Assembly (NCBI GenBank): GCA_026552835.1
Contig: JAPMTY010000027.1
Coordinates: 1 to 13,084 of the forward strand
Direction of reading: 5' to 3'
Length of the DNA stretch: 13,084 nt
Origin: Candidatus Methanoperedens sp.
GTDB lineage: Archaea > Halobacteriota > Methanosarcinia > Methanosarcinales > Methanoperedenaceae
The notes under the pieces are model-generated. The model was not told the DNA's origin and did no database searches. It was given only the letters and a program-made list of their open reading frames with translations. Positions 1-5,891 of the stretch are shown here, one piece after another (position 1 is the stretch's first letter; each line of letters opens with the position of its first letter). The position numbers were made by a program, and so were the translations under genes.

Positions 1-106
1 TTCTCGTATCTACCTTTACTACGATTCTCTGCTGTTCTTTTGCCACTTCTTCGCATATGCAAAGCTCTTTAGGCAAACCGCATACAGTGCACATTTCTGA
101 ACTCAT
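1..106 (-). CDS. Translation initiation factor aIF1 (SUI1/eIF1 family), 5' part only
   Basis: The minus strand encodes the first 35 residues of a protein that runs off the left edge. It starts [20 protein letters not shown] and continues with an AKEQQRI stretch, which is the characteristic N-terminus of archaeal SUI1/eIF1 proteins. The paired cysteines (C6, C9, C16, C18) look like the small metal-binding knuckle found at the N-terminus of many archaeal members. The family acts on the small ribosomal subunit in start-codon selection. The ATG at 106 is preceded on the minus strand by GGAGGT (plus positions 120-125), 13 bases away, which is rather long spacing. The gene is divergent from the DUF192 gene. 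The fold core lies outside the window, so the call rests on the N-terminal signature alone, but that signature is distinctive. Confidence 0.88.
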   Translation of the reverse strand, partial: MSSEMCTVCGLPKELCICEEVAKEQQRIVVKVDTR

Positions 107-130
107 TTATTGGGTTAATACCTCCGTTCT

Positions 131-139
131 TATATTATA
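131..139 (+). promoter_or_regulatory. TATA box for a probably leaderless DUF192 transcript
   Basis: TATATTATA at 131-139 is centred about 25 bases before 160-163, where the TTG/ATG start of the DUF192 gene lies, and no ribosome binding site precedes that start. This is the usual archaeal geometry for a leaderless mRNA. A second AT-rich element, ATTATATAG at 147-155, is too close to that start, but read on the minus strand it could serve the divergent aIF1 gene. Confidence 0.5.
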
Positions 140-162
140 CAAGACCATTATATAGCTACTTG

Positions 163-510
163 ATGCTTCCCGTATTAAAATATAATGGTATAGAGATAGC
201 AAGAACCGTCGAACTTTCCCGGACTATATTAAGCCAGGCATTCGGTCTTATGTTTCGAAAAAAAATAACATCCGATTATTCGATGATATTTATCCTGGCA
301 AAGCCGTCCTCTGTCAGTATTCACATGATTTTCGTGTTTTTTCCCATTGATGTTATATTTTTGGACGAAGAAAAAAGAATTAAAGGGCTTTCCAATTTAA
401 AACCGTGGCTCGGATTTAAAACCATGAAAGACGTCAAGTATGTTATTGAAATGAAAGCCGGAACAATTGAAAAGTTCAATCTTTCAGCCGGTGGGCAGAT
501 GGAATTCTAA
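163..510 (+). CDS. DUF192 family protein
   Basis: A 115-residue protein of the DUF192 (COG1430) family. The conserved core is visible: a GLMFR motif near residue 28, a stretch of hydrophobic strands with HMIFVFFPIDVIFLDEE (about residues 53-69), and a C-terminal VIEMKAG motif. Many family members carry a signal peptide, but this one has none and begins directly with MLPVLKYNGIEIA, so it is probably cytoplasmic. The biochemical role of the family is not established. The ATG at 163 is preceded directly by an in-frame TTG at 160, and either could be used; the TATA box at 131-139 places the transcript start at almost the same point. The gene sits 15 bases upstream of endA and the two are probably co-transcribed. 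Confidence 0.85.
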   Translation: MLPVLKYNGIEIARTVELSRTILSQAFGLMFRKKITSDYSMIFILAKPSSVSIHMIFVFFPIDVIFLDEEKRIKGLSNLKPWLGFKTMKDVKYVIEMKAGTIEKFNLSAGGQMEF

Positions 511-525
511 TAATAATGGATTGTT

Positions 526-1581
526 ATGACAATATCCGGAAAATTAACCGAAAATGCTGTAATACTCGACAAACAGGCGATAGAGGAATTATTTAACACA
601 AGTTTTTACGGCCGTCCAAGAGATGGCGGGCTTGAAGTTTCACTCATCGAGAGCGCTTATCTTATTTATATTGGAAAAATAAAAGTTGAGTTCCGGGGAA
701 AAGAACTTGATTTTAATCAATTTTTCCTTAAAGCATCATTGCTTGTAAAAAATTTTGAATTGCTATACATTACTTATAAGGACATGAGAGAACGTGGATA
801 CTTTATCCAGCCCGCAGTCACGGGTTTCCGGGTTTATCCGCGCGGAGGGCATCCAGGCAAGACGCCCGCGGAATTTTTTGTTTTTGTGACATCCGAGAGG
901 ATACCGCTTTTGCTTTCTGACCTCCGGACACACCTTGATACAGTTGAAAACCTGAAGAAACGACTGGTTCTGGCAATAGTGGATGAAGAAAGCGATATTA
1001 CCTATTACGAAGTGAAAAAAACAAATCCCTCAGGTTCATATAAATTAAAACTGGACAGGCTGGAATCTACTGCAAGCCTTCTTGAAGACAGGGTAATGGT
1101 ATGGGACCCGAAGGCTTCATCAGTGCTTCACAATGAGGGTTTTTTTGGCAAACCAATGGATGAAGGACACCTGCAGCTGTCACTGGTTGAATCGTGTTAT
1201 CTTCTGGGTAAAGGGATTCTGGGCATTGAACAAAGGAACAATAAAAAGCTGGATTTCGATGAGTTTTCCAGACTTGCATCTGACATTGAATCGGATTTCA
1301 TTACAAAACTTGCTGTTTACGAGACGTTGCGGAATAACGGTCTTGTTCCCAAGACAGGATTTAAATTTGGCACGCATTTTCGTGTTTACAAGAGTTTTGA
1401 AGAAATATCAAAACTCCCACATTCTGATTACCTCGTTCATGCGATTGATAAGACCCATGTTTTTTCACTGCAGCAGCTTTCGCGTGCAGTGCGGCTTGCC
1501 AACAGCGTTAGAAAAGAAATGATATACGGTGTAGCCGATTCCAGCATTGATTTTATTATTATCGGGCGGATGCGGCTGTAA
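526..1581 (+). CDS. endA: tRNA-splicing endonuclease, duplicated-repeat (homodimer) type
   Basis: A 351-residue EndA, which cuts precursor tRNAs at bulge-helix-bulge motifs to release introns. The length is about twice that of the 180-residue homotetramer subunits. It shows two tandem copies of the endonuclease unit, roughly residues 1-165 and 185-351, each with a FYGRP/FFGKP-type motif, an L-x-x-[IV]ES-x-YL helix and an FRVY motif. This is the Archaeoglobus/Methanosarcina homodimeric architecture. The C-terminal unit has the catalytic triad by alignment from memory with the Methanocaldococcus enzyme: Y288 (TGFKFGTHFRVY), H299 (PHSDYLV) and K330 (SVRKEM). The N-terminal unit keeps FRVY but lacks the equivalent HS-x-[FY]LV segment and so is the structural half. 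The start is the ATG at 526, with no convincing ribosome binding site; translation may be coupled to the DUF192 gene 15 bases upstream. Confidence 0.95.
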   Translation: MTISGKLTENAVILDKQAIEELFNTSFYGRPRDGGLEVSLIESAYLIYIGKIKVEFRGKELDFNQFFLKASLLVKNFELLYITYKDMRERGYFIQPAVTGFRVYPRGGHPGKTPAEFFVFVTSERIPLLLSDLRTHLDTVENLKKRLVLAIVDEESDITYYEVKKTNPSGSYKLKLDRLESTASLLEDRVMVWDPKASSVLHNEGFFGKPMDEGHLQLSLVESCYLLGKGILGIEQRNNKKLDFDEFSRLASDIESDFITKLAVYETLRNNGLVPKTGFKFGTHFRVYKSFEEISKLPHSDYLVHAIDKTHVFSLQQLSRAVRLANSVRKEMIYGVADSSIDFIIIGRMRL

Positions 1582-1589
1582 TAATTGTA

Positions 1590-1787
1590 TCAGCTCTTCT
1601 GCTTGCGCTTAACTACTTTTTCAAGTTTCTTTACCCACATATCCTCAACCCCGGTGTATTCGCACTCAAGAAAATGTGCAACTGCTTTGGCAATTGCATC
1701 CTTGGCGCTGCTTTCACCTGTCTTTTGTTTCAGGGCTTCGATATCCTCTTCTGTGAGAACCGTCTGTGCATGCATTATTTTACCCAT
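1590..1787 (-). CDS. Small ribbon-helix-helix-like protein (resembles DUF5371)
   Basis: A 65-residue protein. Residues 5-15 (MHAQTVLTEED) look like a short beta strand, followed by helix IEALKQKTGE, a turn, and a second helix SSAKDAIAKAVAHFLECE. This is the order and size of a ribbon-helix-helix DNA-binding fold. A basic tail, KKLEKVVKRKQKS, ends the protein. From memory it resembles the small archaeal family DUF5371; this cannot be verified here. The start is well supported: GAGGTGGT on the minus strand (plus positions 1791-1798) lies 3-5 bases before the ATG at 1787. The upstream region carries repeated TTAACGAT boxes, which fits self-regulation, although DNA binding itself is inferred. The gene is convergent with endA, with eight bases between the two stop codons. 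Confidence 0.7.
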   Translation of the reverse strand: MGKIMHAQTVLTEEDIEALKQKTGESSAKDAIAKAVAHFLECEYTGVEDMWVKKLEKVVKRKQKS

Positions 1788-1812
1788 AATACCACCTCTA
1801 TATCATGTTATT

Positions 1813-1885
1813 TTAACGATACAGTTTCCCGTATATTTTTGTAATAATCTTAACGATATTTAAACAAGATTAACGATATTTAAAC
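1813..1885. repeat. Three direct copies of TTAACGAT, two extended to 16 bases; candidate operator
   Basis: The 16-base sequence TTAACGATATTTAAAC occurs exactly at 1850-1865 and again at 1870-1885, a start-to-start distance of 20 bases (about two helical turns). The 8-base core TTAACGAT occurs a third time at 1813-1820, near the predicted transcript start of the RHH-like gene. Two exact 16-base matches within 36 bases are not expected by chance, even in AT-rich DNA. The same-face spacing is typical of cooperative dimer binding sites. The element lies between the 65-residue gene (minus) and the 100-residue gene (plus) and could serve either. The operator role is inferred. Confidence 0.55.
1831..1840 (-). 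promoter_or_regulatory. TATA box for the 65-residue RHH-like gene
   Basis: On the minus strand this reads AAAAATATAC. It lies about 45-50 bases before the ATG at 1787, placing the transcript start near 1808-1812 and leaving a leader of about 22 bases that holds the GAGGTGGT ribosome binding site. The repeated TTAACGAT boxes flank it on both sides. Confidence 0.45.
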
Positions 1886-1971
1886 TTTGCTAAATTGGGT
1901 TCTGTGTAGTCTTCGGTGGATAAAAAAAAGTGATAATCAAAAGATCCTTTTTACCGTTTCACTGCGGAGTT

Positions 1972-1979
1972 CTTATATT
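1972..1979 (+). promoter_or_regulatory. TATA box for the 100-residue gene, probably leaderless
   Basis: CTTATATT is centred about 27 bases before the ATG at 2003. There is no ribosome binding site in the bases before that ATG, so transcript start and start codon probably coincide or nearly so. Confidence 0.45.
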
Positions 1980-2002
1980 CCTTTCCACTATTAACATCCC
2001 TA

Positions 2003-2305
2003 ATGGAAATCAGGCTTTCCCGCCCATGTGTAGACGACCCCACCCGGTATATTGCAGAATGTAATTTCGGGAAAAAAGTGAATATCGGGAAATTGTGTGA
2101 TATATTAAGGGAAACCGGCGCAAAGGAATTAAAATGCTCGTTGAGACTTGGGGTTGCGCGTTTTGAACTTGAAGGAAGAAGCGTGATGCTGTATCAAAGC
2201 GGACGCGTGGACATCAGGAAAATAAAAAACACGGGTGAAGCCGCAAAAGTAATGGAACAAATAATTTGTATAATAAAGGATGCCCTTAGCGATACATCCT
2301 CTTAG
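2003..2305 (+). CDS. Uncharacterised 100-residue archaeal protein
   Basis: I do not recognise a named family. The 100-residue product has no signal peptide or membrane segment. It begins MEIRLSRPCVDDPTRYIAEC, followed by an alternating helix/strand pattern and the segment RFELEGRSVMLYQSGRVDIR (about residues 53-72). That segment is a run of short beta strands with a GR-x-x-[ML]-[LY] hairpin, reminiscent of small alpha/beta sandwich folds with a TBP-like or ferredoxin-like layout, but this is shape only. C10, C20, C32 and C45 are present without a spaced CxxC motif; two more cysteines may be structural. The start codon agrees with the TATA box at 1972-1979. The 3' end overlaps the convergent membrane protein gene by 20 bases. 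Coding character is good: codon use resembles the neighbours and no frame interruption is seen. Confidence 0.7.
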   Translation: MEIRLSRPCVDDPTRYIAECNFGKKVNIGKLCDILRETGAKELKCSLRLGVARFELEGRSVMLYQSGRVDIRKIKNTGEAAKVMEQIICIIKDALSDTSS

Positions 2306-2603
2306 AAAATTCACCGATGGTATTACTGGTACTTTTAACAAAAGTATCCATCTTTTGATCAAGATGCTCTTCAACGCCTTTGATATTTATCCTGATAGAG
2401 CGCTCTTTTGCATCAAGTGCTTCTTCAATGCCCCGAAGCCTCTGGTCAATCAATATTATCATAATTCCAAGTGAACCAATCAAAAGCATAGCGGAAATTA
2501 TGATAACCGGGTCCGAATTGCCAAGACGCGTAAGCCATTTGTAAGTCAGTACAATCGAAGACAGGGTCATAACGCCGGCAAGAGCAATGTGTTTTATGTC
2601 CAT
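2286..2603 (-). CDS. Small membrane protein: two transmembrane helices plus coiled coil
   Basis: A 105-residue protein of no family I can name. Residues 5-24 and 31-52 are hydrophobic helices separated by a short loop (KWLTRLGNSDP). They are followed by a charged, heptad-like region, DQRLRGIEEALDAKERS, continuing to about residue 95, which is probably a cytoplasmic coiled coil. The architecture suggests a membrane-tethered oligomerising protein, but no enzymatic motif is visible. The ATG at 2603 is supported by GAGGTGG on the minus strand, with six bases between it and the start. A TATA-like element CTATATATC (plus positions 2643-2653) lies upstream, leaving a leader of roughly 17-20 bases. 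It is divergent from the surface protein gene, and its 3' end overlaps the 100-residue gene by 20 bases. Confidence 0.7.
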   Translation of the reverse strand: MDIKHIALAGVMTLSSIVLTYKWLTRLGNSDPVIIISAMLLIGSLGIMIILIDQRLRGIEEALDAKERSIRINIKGVEEHLDQKMDTFVKSTSNTIGEFSKRMYR

Positions 2604-2642
2604 TAATCCACCTCGGAATCTTACTCCAAATTATTCTTTTCT

Positions 2643-2653
2643 AGATATATAGA
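2643..2653 (-). promoter_or_regulatory. TATA box for the two-helix membrane protein
   Basis: The minus strand reads CTATATATCT about 45 bases before the ATG at 2603. The implied transcript start near 2620 leaves room for the GAGGTGG ribosome binding site. Confidence 0.4.
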
Positions 2654-2677
2654 TTTAATGGAAAGCCTGCCGGGAAT

Positions 2678-2686
2678 CTTTATATC
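2678..2686 (+). promoter_or_regulatory. TATA box for the surface protein gene
   Basis: CTTTATATC at 2678-2686 places the transcript start close to 2707, where an out-of-frame ATG opens a short reading frame (2707-2733). The surface protein ATG is at 2723. Confidence 0.45.
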
Positions 2687-2722
2687 TACCCTCATAGCAT
2701 TTAAAAATGAATTCCCGGAGGG

Positions 2723-4141
2723 ATGAATATTAGAGGATACGATGATGACGGAAAAACGAAATATATTGTTTTAATTGTACTGATCGGAGGAATAATTGCA
2801 GGATTTGGCGTGGACAGGTTTATCAGCGGCTGGACTGATACCTCTAAAATGTATATCATTGGTATCCCGGGCAACGTGGGCGTGGGACAGGTTTCCAAAG
2901 TCAGCTTTATCACATTCAACAACAGTGATGCCATGGGCAATGTCAATATTACGCTTGATGGCGCTGCATCCGGGCGGGGAACGACGGATACGAACGGCAG
3001 GCTTGAACTTTCAATAAATGCAACCACAAACGGAAGCATCAATGTTACCGCAGAAAAAACAGGTTACAAGAATGCGACTTCAATTCTTATGGCTACGCCG
3101 GGCCTTATCATCAGCGCACTGCCCGGCTCAATAACCTCAGGCACAGCCTCTTTTGTAACGTTTTCGGTGAGTGGTCTTGGAAAGCCCATTGAAGGCGCAG
3201 AGCTGGATCTTTCCGGAGCCGGGGTTTCCATTGACGGGGTTACAAATTCCAACGGCACGATAATTCTCCAGTTGAATCCCCCGAATACAGGCGCGATTAC
3301 TGCTGTTGCCGAAAAAACAGGATATTCCGACGGTTCAACAACTATAACATCCGCAAGCCAGCAAACATTGAGTGTTTCTTCAAGCCAGGGTTCAGTTACG
3401 GTCAACGTCCCTGTGTTTGTTACCATAACGGTTACAGCAGGCGGCTCGGCTGTGAATGACGCCGTAGTTACTTTAAGCGGTGCAGCCTCGGGAAGCGGGA
3501 TAACGAACCAGGACGGAAAAGCCATTATATCCTTCACGCCGGGTGGAACGGGCACAATAACAGCCTCTGCAAGTAAAGCGGGCTATGCGGGCGGCTCGGT
3601 TACAATAACCTCGGCAGGCACACAGGCATTATCTCTTTCTTCAAGTCCGACATCTGTTACAGCCGGAGTTCCGACTTATGTTATGTTCACGGTAATGAGC
3701 GGGAGTAGCGCGGTAAGTGAATCCACAGTCACTCTTACAGGAGTAGCAACCGGAAACGGCATCACGAACCAGAACGGTCAGGTCATACTCCAGGTCAATT
3801 CAACCGGCACCGGCACGATAACCGTATCTGCGACCAAGAATGGATTCTCAGGTACGAGCACAACGCTTACAGCCGTCGGGCAGCCAACTCTTGGCATGAG
3901 TGCAAGTCCTTCAAATATCACAAACGGCGTAGCTGCGTATGTGACCTTTACGGTGACAAGCGGCGGTTCTGCCGTGAGCGGTGCAGCTGTGAGTGTATCG
4001 GGCGGAGGCATTACCGCGGATGGGATTACAAATTCAAATGGCCAGGCGACATTGCAGCTCAATGCGGCGGCTTCGGGAACCATAAGTGTGACTGCGCGGA
4101 AAACAGGATATATAGACGGCACAGCAACATTAGCCCACTAA
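2723..4141 (+). CDS. Membrane-anchored surface protein with five Ig-like repeats
   Basis: A 472-residue protein with a short charged N-terminus and one hydrophobic helix (about residues 13-30). It then consists of five tandem domains of 84-88 residues: about 43-126, 127-214, 215-301, 302-388 and 389-472. Each domain repeats the same beta pattern: a Ser/Thr-rich lead, G-x-x-x-[YFV]-V-[TM]-[FI]-[TS]-V, G-x-x-[VI], [GT]-ITN-[QS]-[ND]-G-x-x, TGTIT-[VA]-[ST]-A, and a final KTGY/KNGF-type turn. This resembles bacterial Ig-like (Big_1/invasin) or carboxypeptidase-regulatory-like domains. The helix probably acts as an uncleaved signal anchor, with the repeats outside the cell. Several N-x-S/T sequons (NIT, NGS, NVT, NAT, NGT) could be glycosylated. 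No C-terminal anchor is visible, and the last repeat stops right after TATLAH. A GGAGGG ribosome binding site abuts the ATG with no spacer, which is unusual. Likely roles are adhesion or cell envelope; the ligand is unknown. Confidence 0.85.
   Translation: MNIRGYDDDGKTKYIVLIVLIGGIIAGFGVDRFISGWTDTSKMYIIGIPGNVGVGQVSKVSFITFNNSDAMGNVNITLDGAASGRGTTDTNGRLELSINATTNGSINVTAEKTGYKNATSILMATPGLIISALPGSITSGTASFVTFSVSGLGKPIEGAELDLSGAGVSIDGVTNSNGTIILQLNPPNTGAITAVAEKTGYSDGSTTITSASQQTLSVSSSQGSVTVNVPVFVTITVTAGGSAVNDAVVTLSGAASGSGITNQDGKAIISFTPGGTGTITASASKAGYAGGSVTITSAGTQALSLSSSPTSVTAGVPTYVMFTVMSGSSAVSESTVTLTGVATGNGITNQNGQVILQVNSTGTGTITVSATKNGFSGTSTTLTAVGQPTLGMSASPSNITNGVAAYVTFTVTSGGSAVSGAAVSVSGGGITADGITNSNGQATLQLNAAASGTISVTARKTGYIDGTATLAH
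4107..4116 (+). promoter_or_regulatory. Possible internal TATA box for the DUF169 gene
   Basis: GGATATATAG lies within the last codons of the surface protein gene, about 25-30 bases before the ATG at 4141. It could give a separate leaderless DUF169 transcript. Because it is also coding sequence, this is a weak call. Confidence 0.3.
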
Positions 4142-4755
4142 TGCATATGCTTCGCCGTCTTCCTTCGTTAATGGATAAAGGCAAGCCAGTGAGTGTGCTT
4201 TTCACAGATGAAGAGGGCGAACAAACGCAGGAACTGTATTGCGAGCTTGTCCAGAAAGCAAGGTTCGGCGCATCTTTCCTGATAAAAAACCAGGGCTGCA
4301 AAGTAGGAGAGTACGTGCTTGGCGCTACGGAAATCACACCCCTTGATTATTATTATAATTCAGGGAGATACCGGGATAAAAATGCAGCAAAAAATGCTGT
4401 CGCTCATCTTCACCGGCTCACGAAAAAAGGAAAATCAATAAGGATTGGCCCATATTCAGGCGGGGATTTTGATATCCTCCTACTTTTCCTGAAACCTGAG
4501 CGCGCAATGCGTATTGTCCAGACGTATGCTTACCAGAGTGGGAAACCGGCTGGGTTCAGGACAGGCGGGGTAGCATCGATATGCAGCGACTGCACAACTT
4601 ACCCGTTGCAGGGGAAGCTCGGGATATCGCTCGGGTGTAAAGGTTCGAGGAAGCACAGCAAATACGGGGATGATGAGCTTGTAGTTGGAATACCTTTTCA
4701 ATTGGCAGAAGAAATCGATGAAGCGCTTGGGATAATCCCTGGAACTACTGAATGA
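4141..4755 (+). CDS. DUF169 family protein
   Basis: A 204-residue protein of the DUF169 (COG2043) family, whose function is unknown. The family core is clear: an N-terminal strand/helix region, QGCKVGEYVLG (residues 51-61), LKPERAMRIVQTYAYQSGKP (117-136), SICSDC (146-151), GKLGISLGCKGSRKHSKYGD (158-177) and VVGIP. Five cysteines (C34, C53, C148, C151, C166) include a CxxC; several lie in conserved blocks, so metal or redox chemistry is conceivable but unproven. No membrane segment is seen, so it is probably cytoplasmic. The ATG at 4141 overlaps the surface protein stop by one base (TAATG), and a second ATG follows at 4147. This allows translational coupling, although the TATA-like element at 4107-4116 could give it its own transcript. 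Confidence 0.85.
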   Translation: MHMLRRLPSLMDKGKPVSVLFTDEEGEQTQELYCELVQKARFGASFLIKNQGCKVGEYVLGATEITPLDYYYNSGRYRDKNAAKNAVAHLHRLTKKGKSIRIGPYSGGDFDILLLFLKPERAMRIVQTYAYQSGKPAGFRTGGVASICSDCTTYPLQGKLGISLGCKGSRKHSKYGDDELVVGIPFQLAEEIDEALGIIPGTTE

Positions 4756-4780
4756 TTATTAACTTAACATTATTGAAATA

Positions 4781-4789
4781 GTATATATT
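4781..4789 (+). promoter_or_regulatory. TATA box for the 112-residue protein and pth2
   Basis: GTATATATT is centred 21 bases before the ATG at 4806 and 30 bases before the ATG at 4815. No ribosome binding site is present, so the transcript is probably leaderless and starts in this interval. It is the first promoter-like element after the DUF169 stop. Confidence 0.5.
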
Positions 4790-4805
4790 TTAGAATGAAC
4801 AATAA

Positions 4806-5144
4806 ATGGTATTCATGTCAATTCTCAATAAAATCTCTAATTTTCTAAAGAAAAAAGGGGCTTCGGAAAAAGAAGATAGCAAAGCCAGAGCCCTTGGATA
4901 TACTGGCAAATTTGTCAAACAAAACGGTATAGATATCGGTGAAAGTGTTGCAGTTACCGAAAAAGGATTTATAGTAAAAAATCCGGAAACGTTCATGTCC
5001 ATTCCATATGAAGCCGTTGTCACGAATAGTGAAATTATTGCAGTCGGGGATTTTAACAGGGAAGAATCCATCCAGCTTGGAAAAGAATGGTTTGAGCGAA
5101 AAGACACGTTGAAGTTTGACGAGAAAGGAATGCTCGTTAAGTGA
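4806..5144 (+). CDS. Conserved small archaeal protein of unknown function (resembles DUF5749)
   Basis: A 112-residue protein, or 109 if the ATG at 4815 is used (MSILNKISNFLKKKG), which matches my memory of relatives better. After a basic amphipathic N-terminal helix come ALGYTGKFVKQNGIDIGESV, then strands containing KGFIVKNPETFMSIPYEAV, and the ending GKEWFERKDTLKFDEKGMLV. It looks like a compact beta-rich domain of the kind called DUF5749 in archaea; that name is from memory and not verified. There are no cysteines, no nucleotide-binding motif and no signal peptide. It is 10 bases upstream of the pth2 start and is therefore probably its operon partner, but no functional link is known to me. 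A TATA box lies at 4781-4789. Confidence 0.75.
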   Translation: MVFMSILNKISNFLKKKGASEKEDSKARALGYTGKFVKQNGIDIGESVAVTEKGFIVKNPETFMSIPYEAVVTNSEIIAVGDFNREESIQLGKEWFERKDTLKFDEKGMLVK

Positions 5145-5154
5145 CGGGGCAGCC

Positions 5155-5502
5155 GTGACAGAGTACAAACAATGCATCATCGTACGCGATGACCTGAAAT
5201 TGTCAAAAGGAAAGCTTGCAGTGCAGGTGGCGCATGCTGCCATCTCCGCGTATGAATGCGCAGGCGAGAGAGTTCGCGAAGCGTGGAAAGAGGGTGGGCA
5301 GAAGAAAGTGGTTTTGAGAGTTCCGGGATTGAAAGACCTTTTTGAGTTGAAGGAGCTTGCAAGAAGACAGGGTTTGCCAAATATGTTGATAACCGATGCC
5401 GGACTTACGGAGGTGCCGCCAGGGACAATTACGGTGCTGGGAATCGGGCCTGCTGAAATAGTAGAACTGGATAAAATCACAGGGCATTTGAAGCTGCTTT
5501 AG
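5155..5502 (+). CDS. pth2: Peptidyl-tRNA hydrolase, archaeal/eukaryotic Pth2 type
   Basis: Pth2 releases tRNA from prematurely dropped-off peptidyl-tRNA by hydrolysing the ester bond. The 115-residue product has the full family pattern: YKQCIIVRDDLKLSKGKLAV with the QVAHAA helix (about residues 4-29), a KVVLRVPG strand, the LKELA-x-x-x-GLP-x-x-[ML]-ITDAG block, and a C-terminal T-[VI]-x-GIGPA with a final GHLKLL. The GTG at 5155 is chosen because it puts the conserved YKQ motif at residue 4, as in relatives, and leaves a 10-base gap after the previous stop. An in-frame TTG at 5116 would add 13 residues overlapping the upstream gene and looks less likely. The 3' end overlaps the convergent CoA-binding gene by four bases. 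Confidence 0.93.
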   Translation: MTEYKQCIIVRDDLKLSKGKLAVQVAHAAISAYECAGERVREAWKEGGQKKVVLRVPGLKDLFELKELARRQGLPNMLITDAGLTEVPPGTITVLGIGPAEIVELDKITGHLKLL

Positions 5503-5891
5503 CTTCCGCGTAACCTGATATAATCTTTTTTCATGCACCTGTCCATGACGACCTCGATACCCGCATCCCGAGCTTTTGCAGCAGCCTCCTCGTTCACGAT
5601 ACCCTCCTGCATCCACACAACTTTTGCTTTTATTTTGATAGCCTCATCCACAATAGGAGGAATAGCTTCAGCACGCCTGAAAATATCTACCACATCCACT
5701 TTTTCAGATATGGAAAGTAGGTCTGGATAGCATTTTTTCCCTTCCCATTCAGTCAATTTCGGGTTGACAGGGATAATTTTATACCCGTGCGATTCAAGGA
5801 AACTTGCCACAAAATGACTCGGACGCTCCGGGTCATCCGAGATGCCCACGACTGCAATGGTTTTGAAATTTAGAATACTCTCGATAGTCAT
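5499..5891 (-). CDS. CoA-binding domain protein (CoA_binding_2, YccU-like)
   Basis: A 130-residue, single-domain Rossmann-like protein of the COG1832 family. The features are TIAVVGISDDPERPSHFVAS (residues 11-30), GYKIIPVNP, an acidic spacer, VDVVDIFRRAEAIPPIVDEA (about 65-84), the AKVVWMQEGIVNEEA block, and a C-terminal VVMDRCMKKDYIRL. The glycine-rich G-x-S-x-x-P-x-RPS loop is the expected ligand-binding site. The physiological role of these stand-alone proteins is not settled; CoA or nucleotide binding is inferred from the domain. Its ATG at 5891 overlaps the stop of the CcmD-like gene by one base (TAATG), so the two are probably co-transcribed and translationally coupled. Confidence 0.88.
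   Translation of the reverse strand: MTIESILNFKTIAVVGISDDPERPSHFVASFLESHGYKIIPVNPKLTEWEGKKCYPDLLSISEKVDVVDIFRRAEAIPPIVDEAIKIKAKVVWMQEGIVNEEAAAKARDAGIEVVMDRCMKKDYIRLRGS

Noticed and set aside
1585..1863. Plus-strand 92-residue frame opposite the RHH-like gene
   Set aside because: No ribosome binding site, hydrophobic shadow composition; the minus-strand gene has a strong ribosome binding site and a sensible fold.
1900..1970. A-rich/T-rich stretch (GGATAAAAAAAAG ... CTTTTTACC) as a hairpin or terminator
   Set aside because: The arms pair only imperfectly and mainly as A/T runs; there is no upstream gene on the plus strand close enough to need it.
3064..4122. Long minus-strand open frames opposite the surface protein gene (3064-3555 and 3778-4122)
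   Set aside because: They mirror the repeat composition of the plus-strand gene (Pro/Val/Thr-rich shadow), have no family resemblance and no ribosome binding site. The plus strand explains the sequence fully.
5116..5154. TTG start adding 13 residues to Pth2
   Set aside because: The conserved YKQ-x-I-[VI]-VR motif is normally only a few residues from the N-terminus, and GTG 5155 gives that and avoids overlapping the upstream gene.
4845..5616. Open minus-strand frames opposite the 112-residue gene and pth2 (4845-5480, 5203-5616)
   Set aside because: They cross two clearly recognised plus-strand genes and encode no recognisable protein; the long frame is chance.
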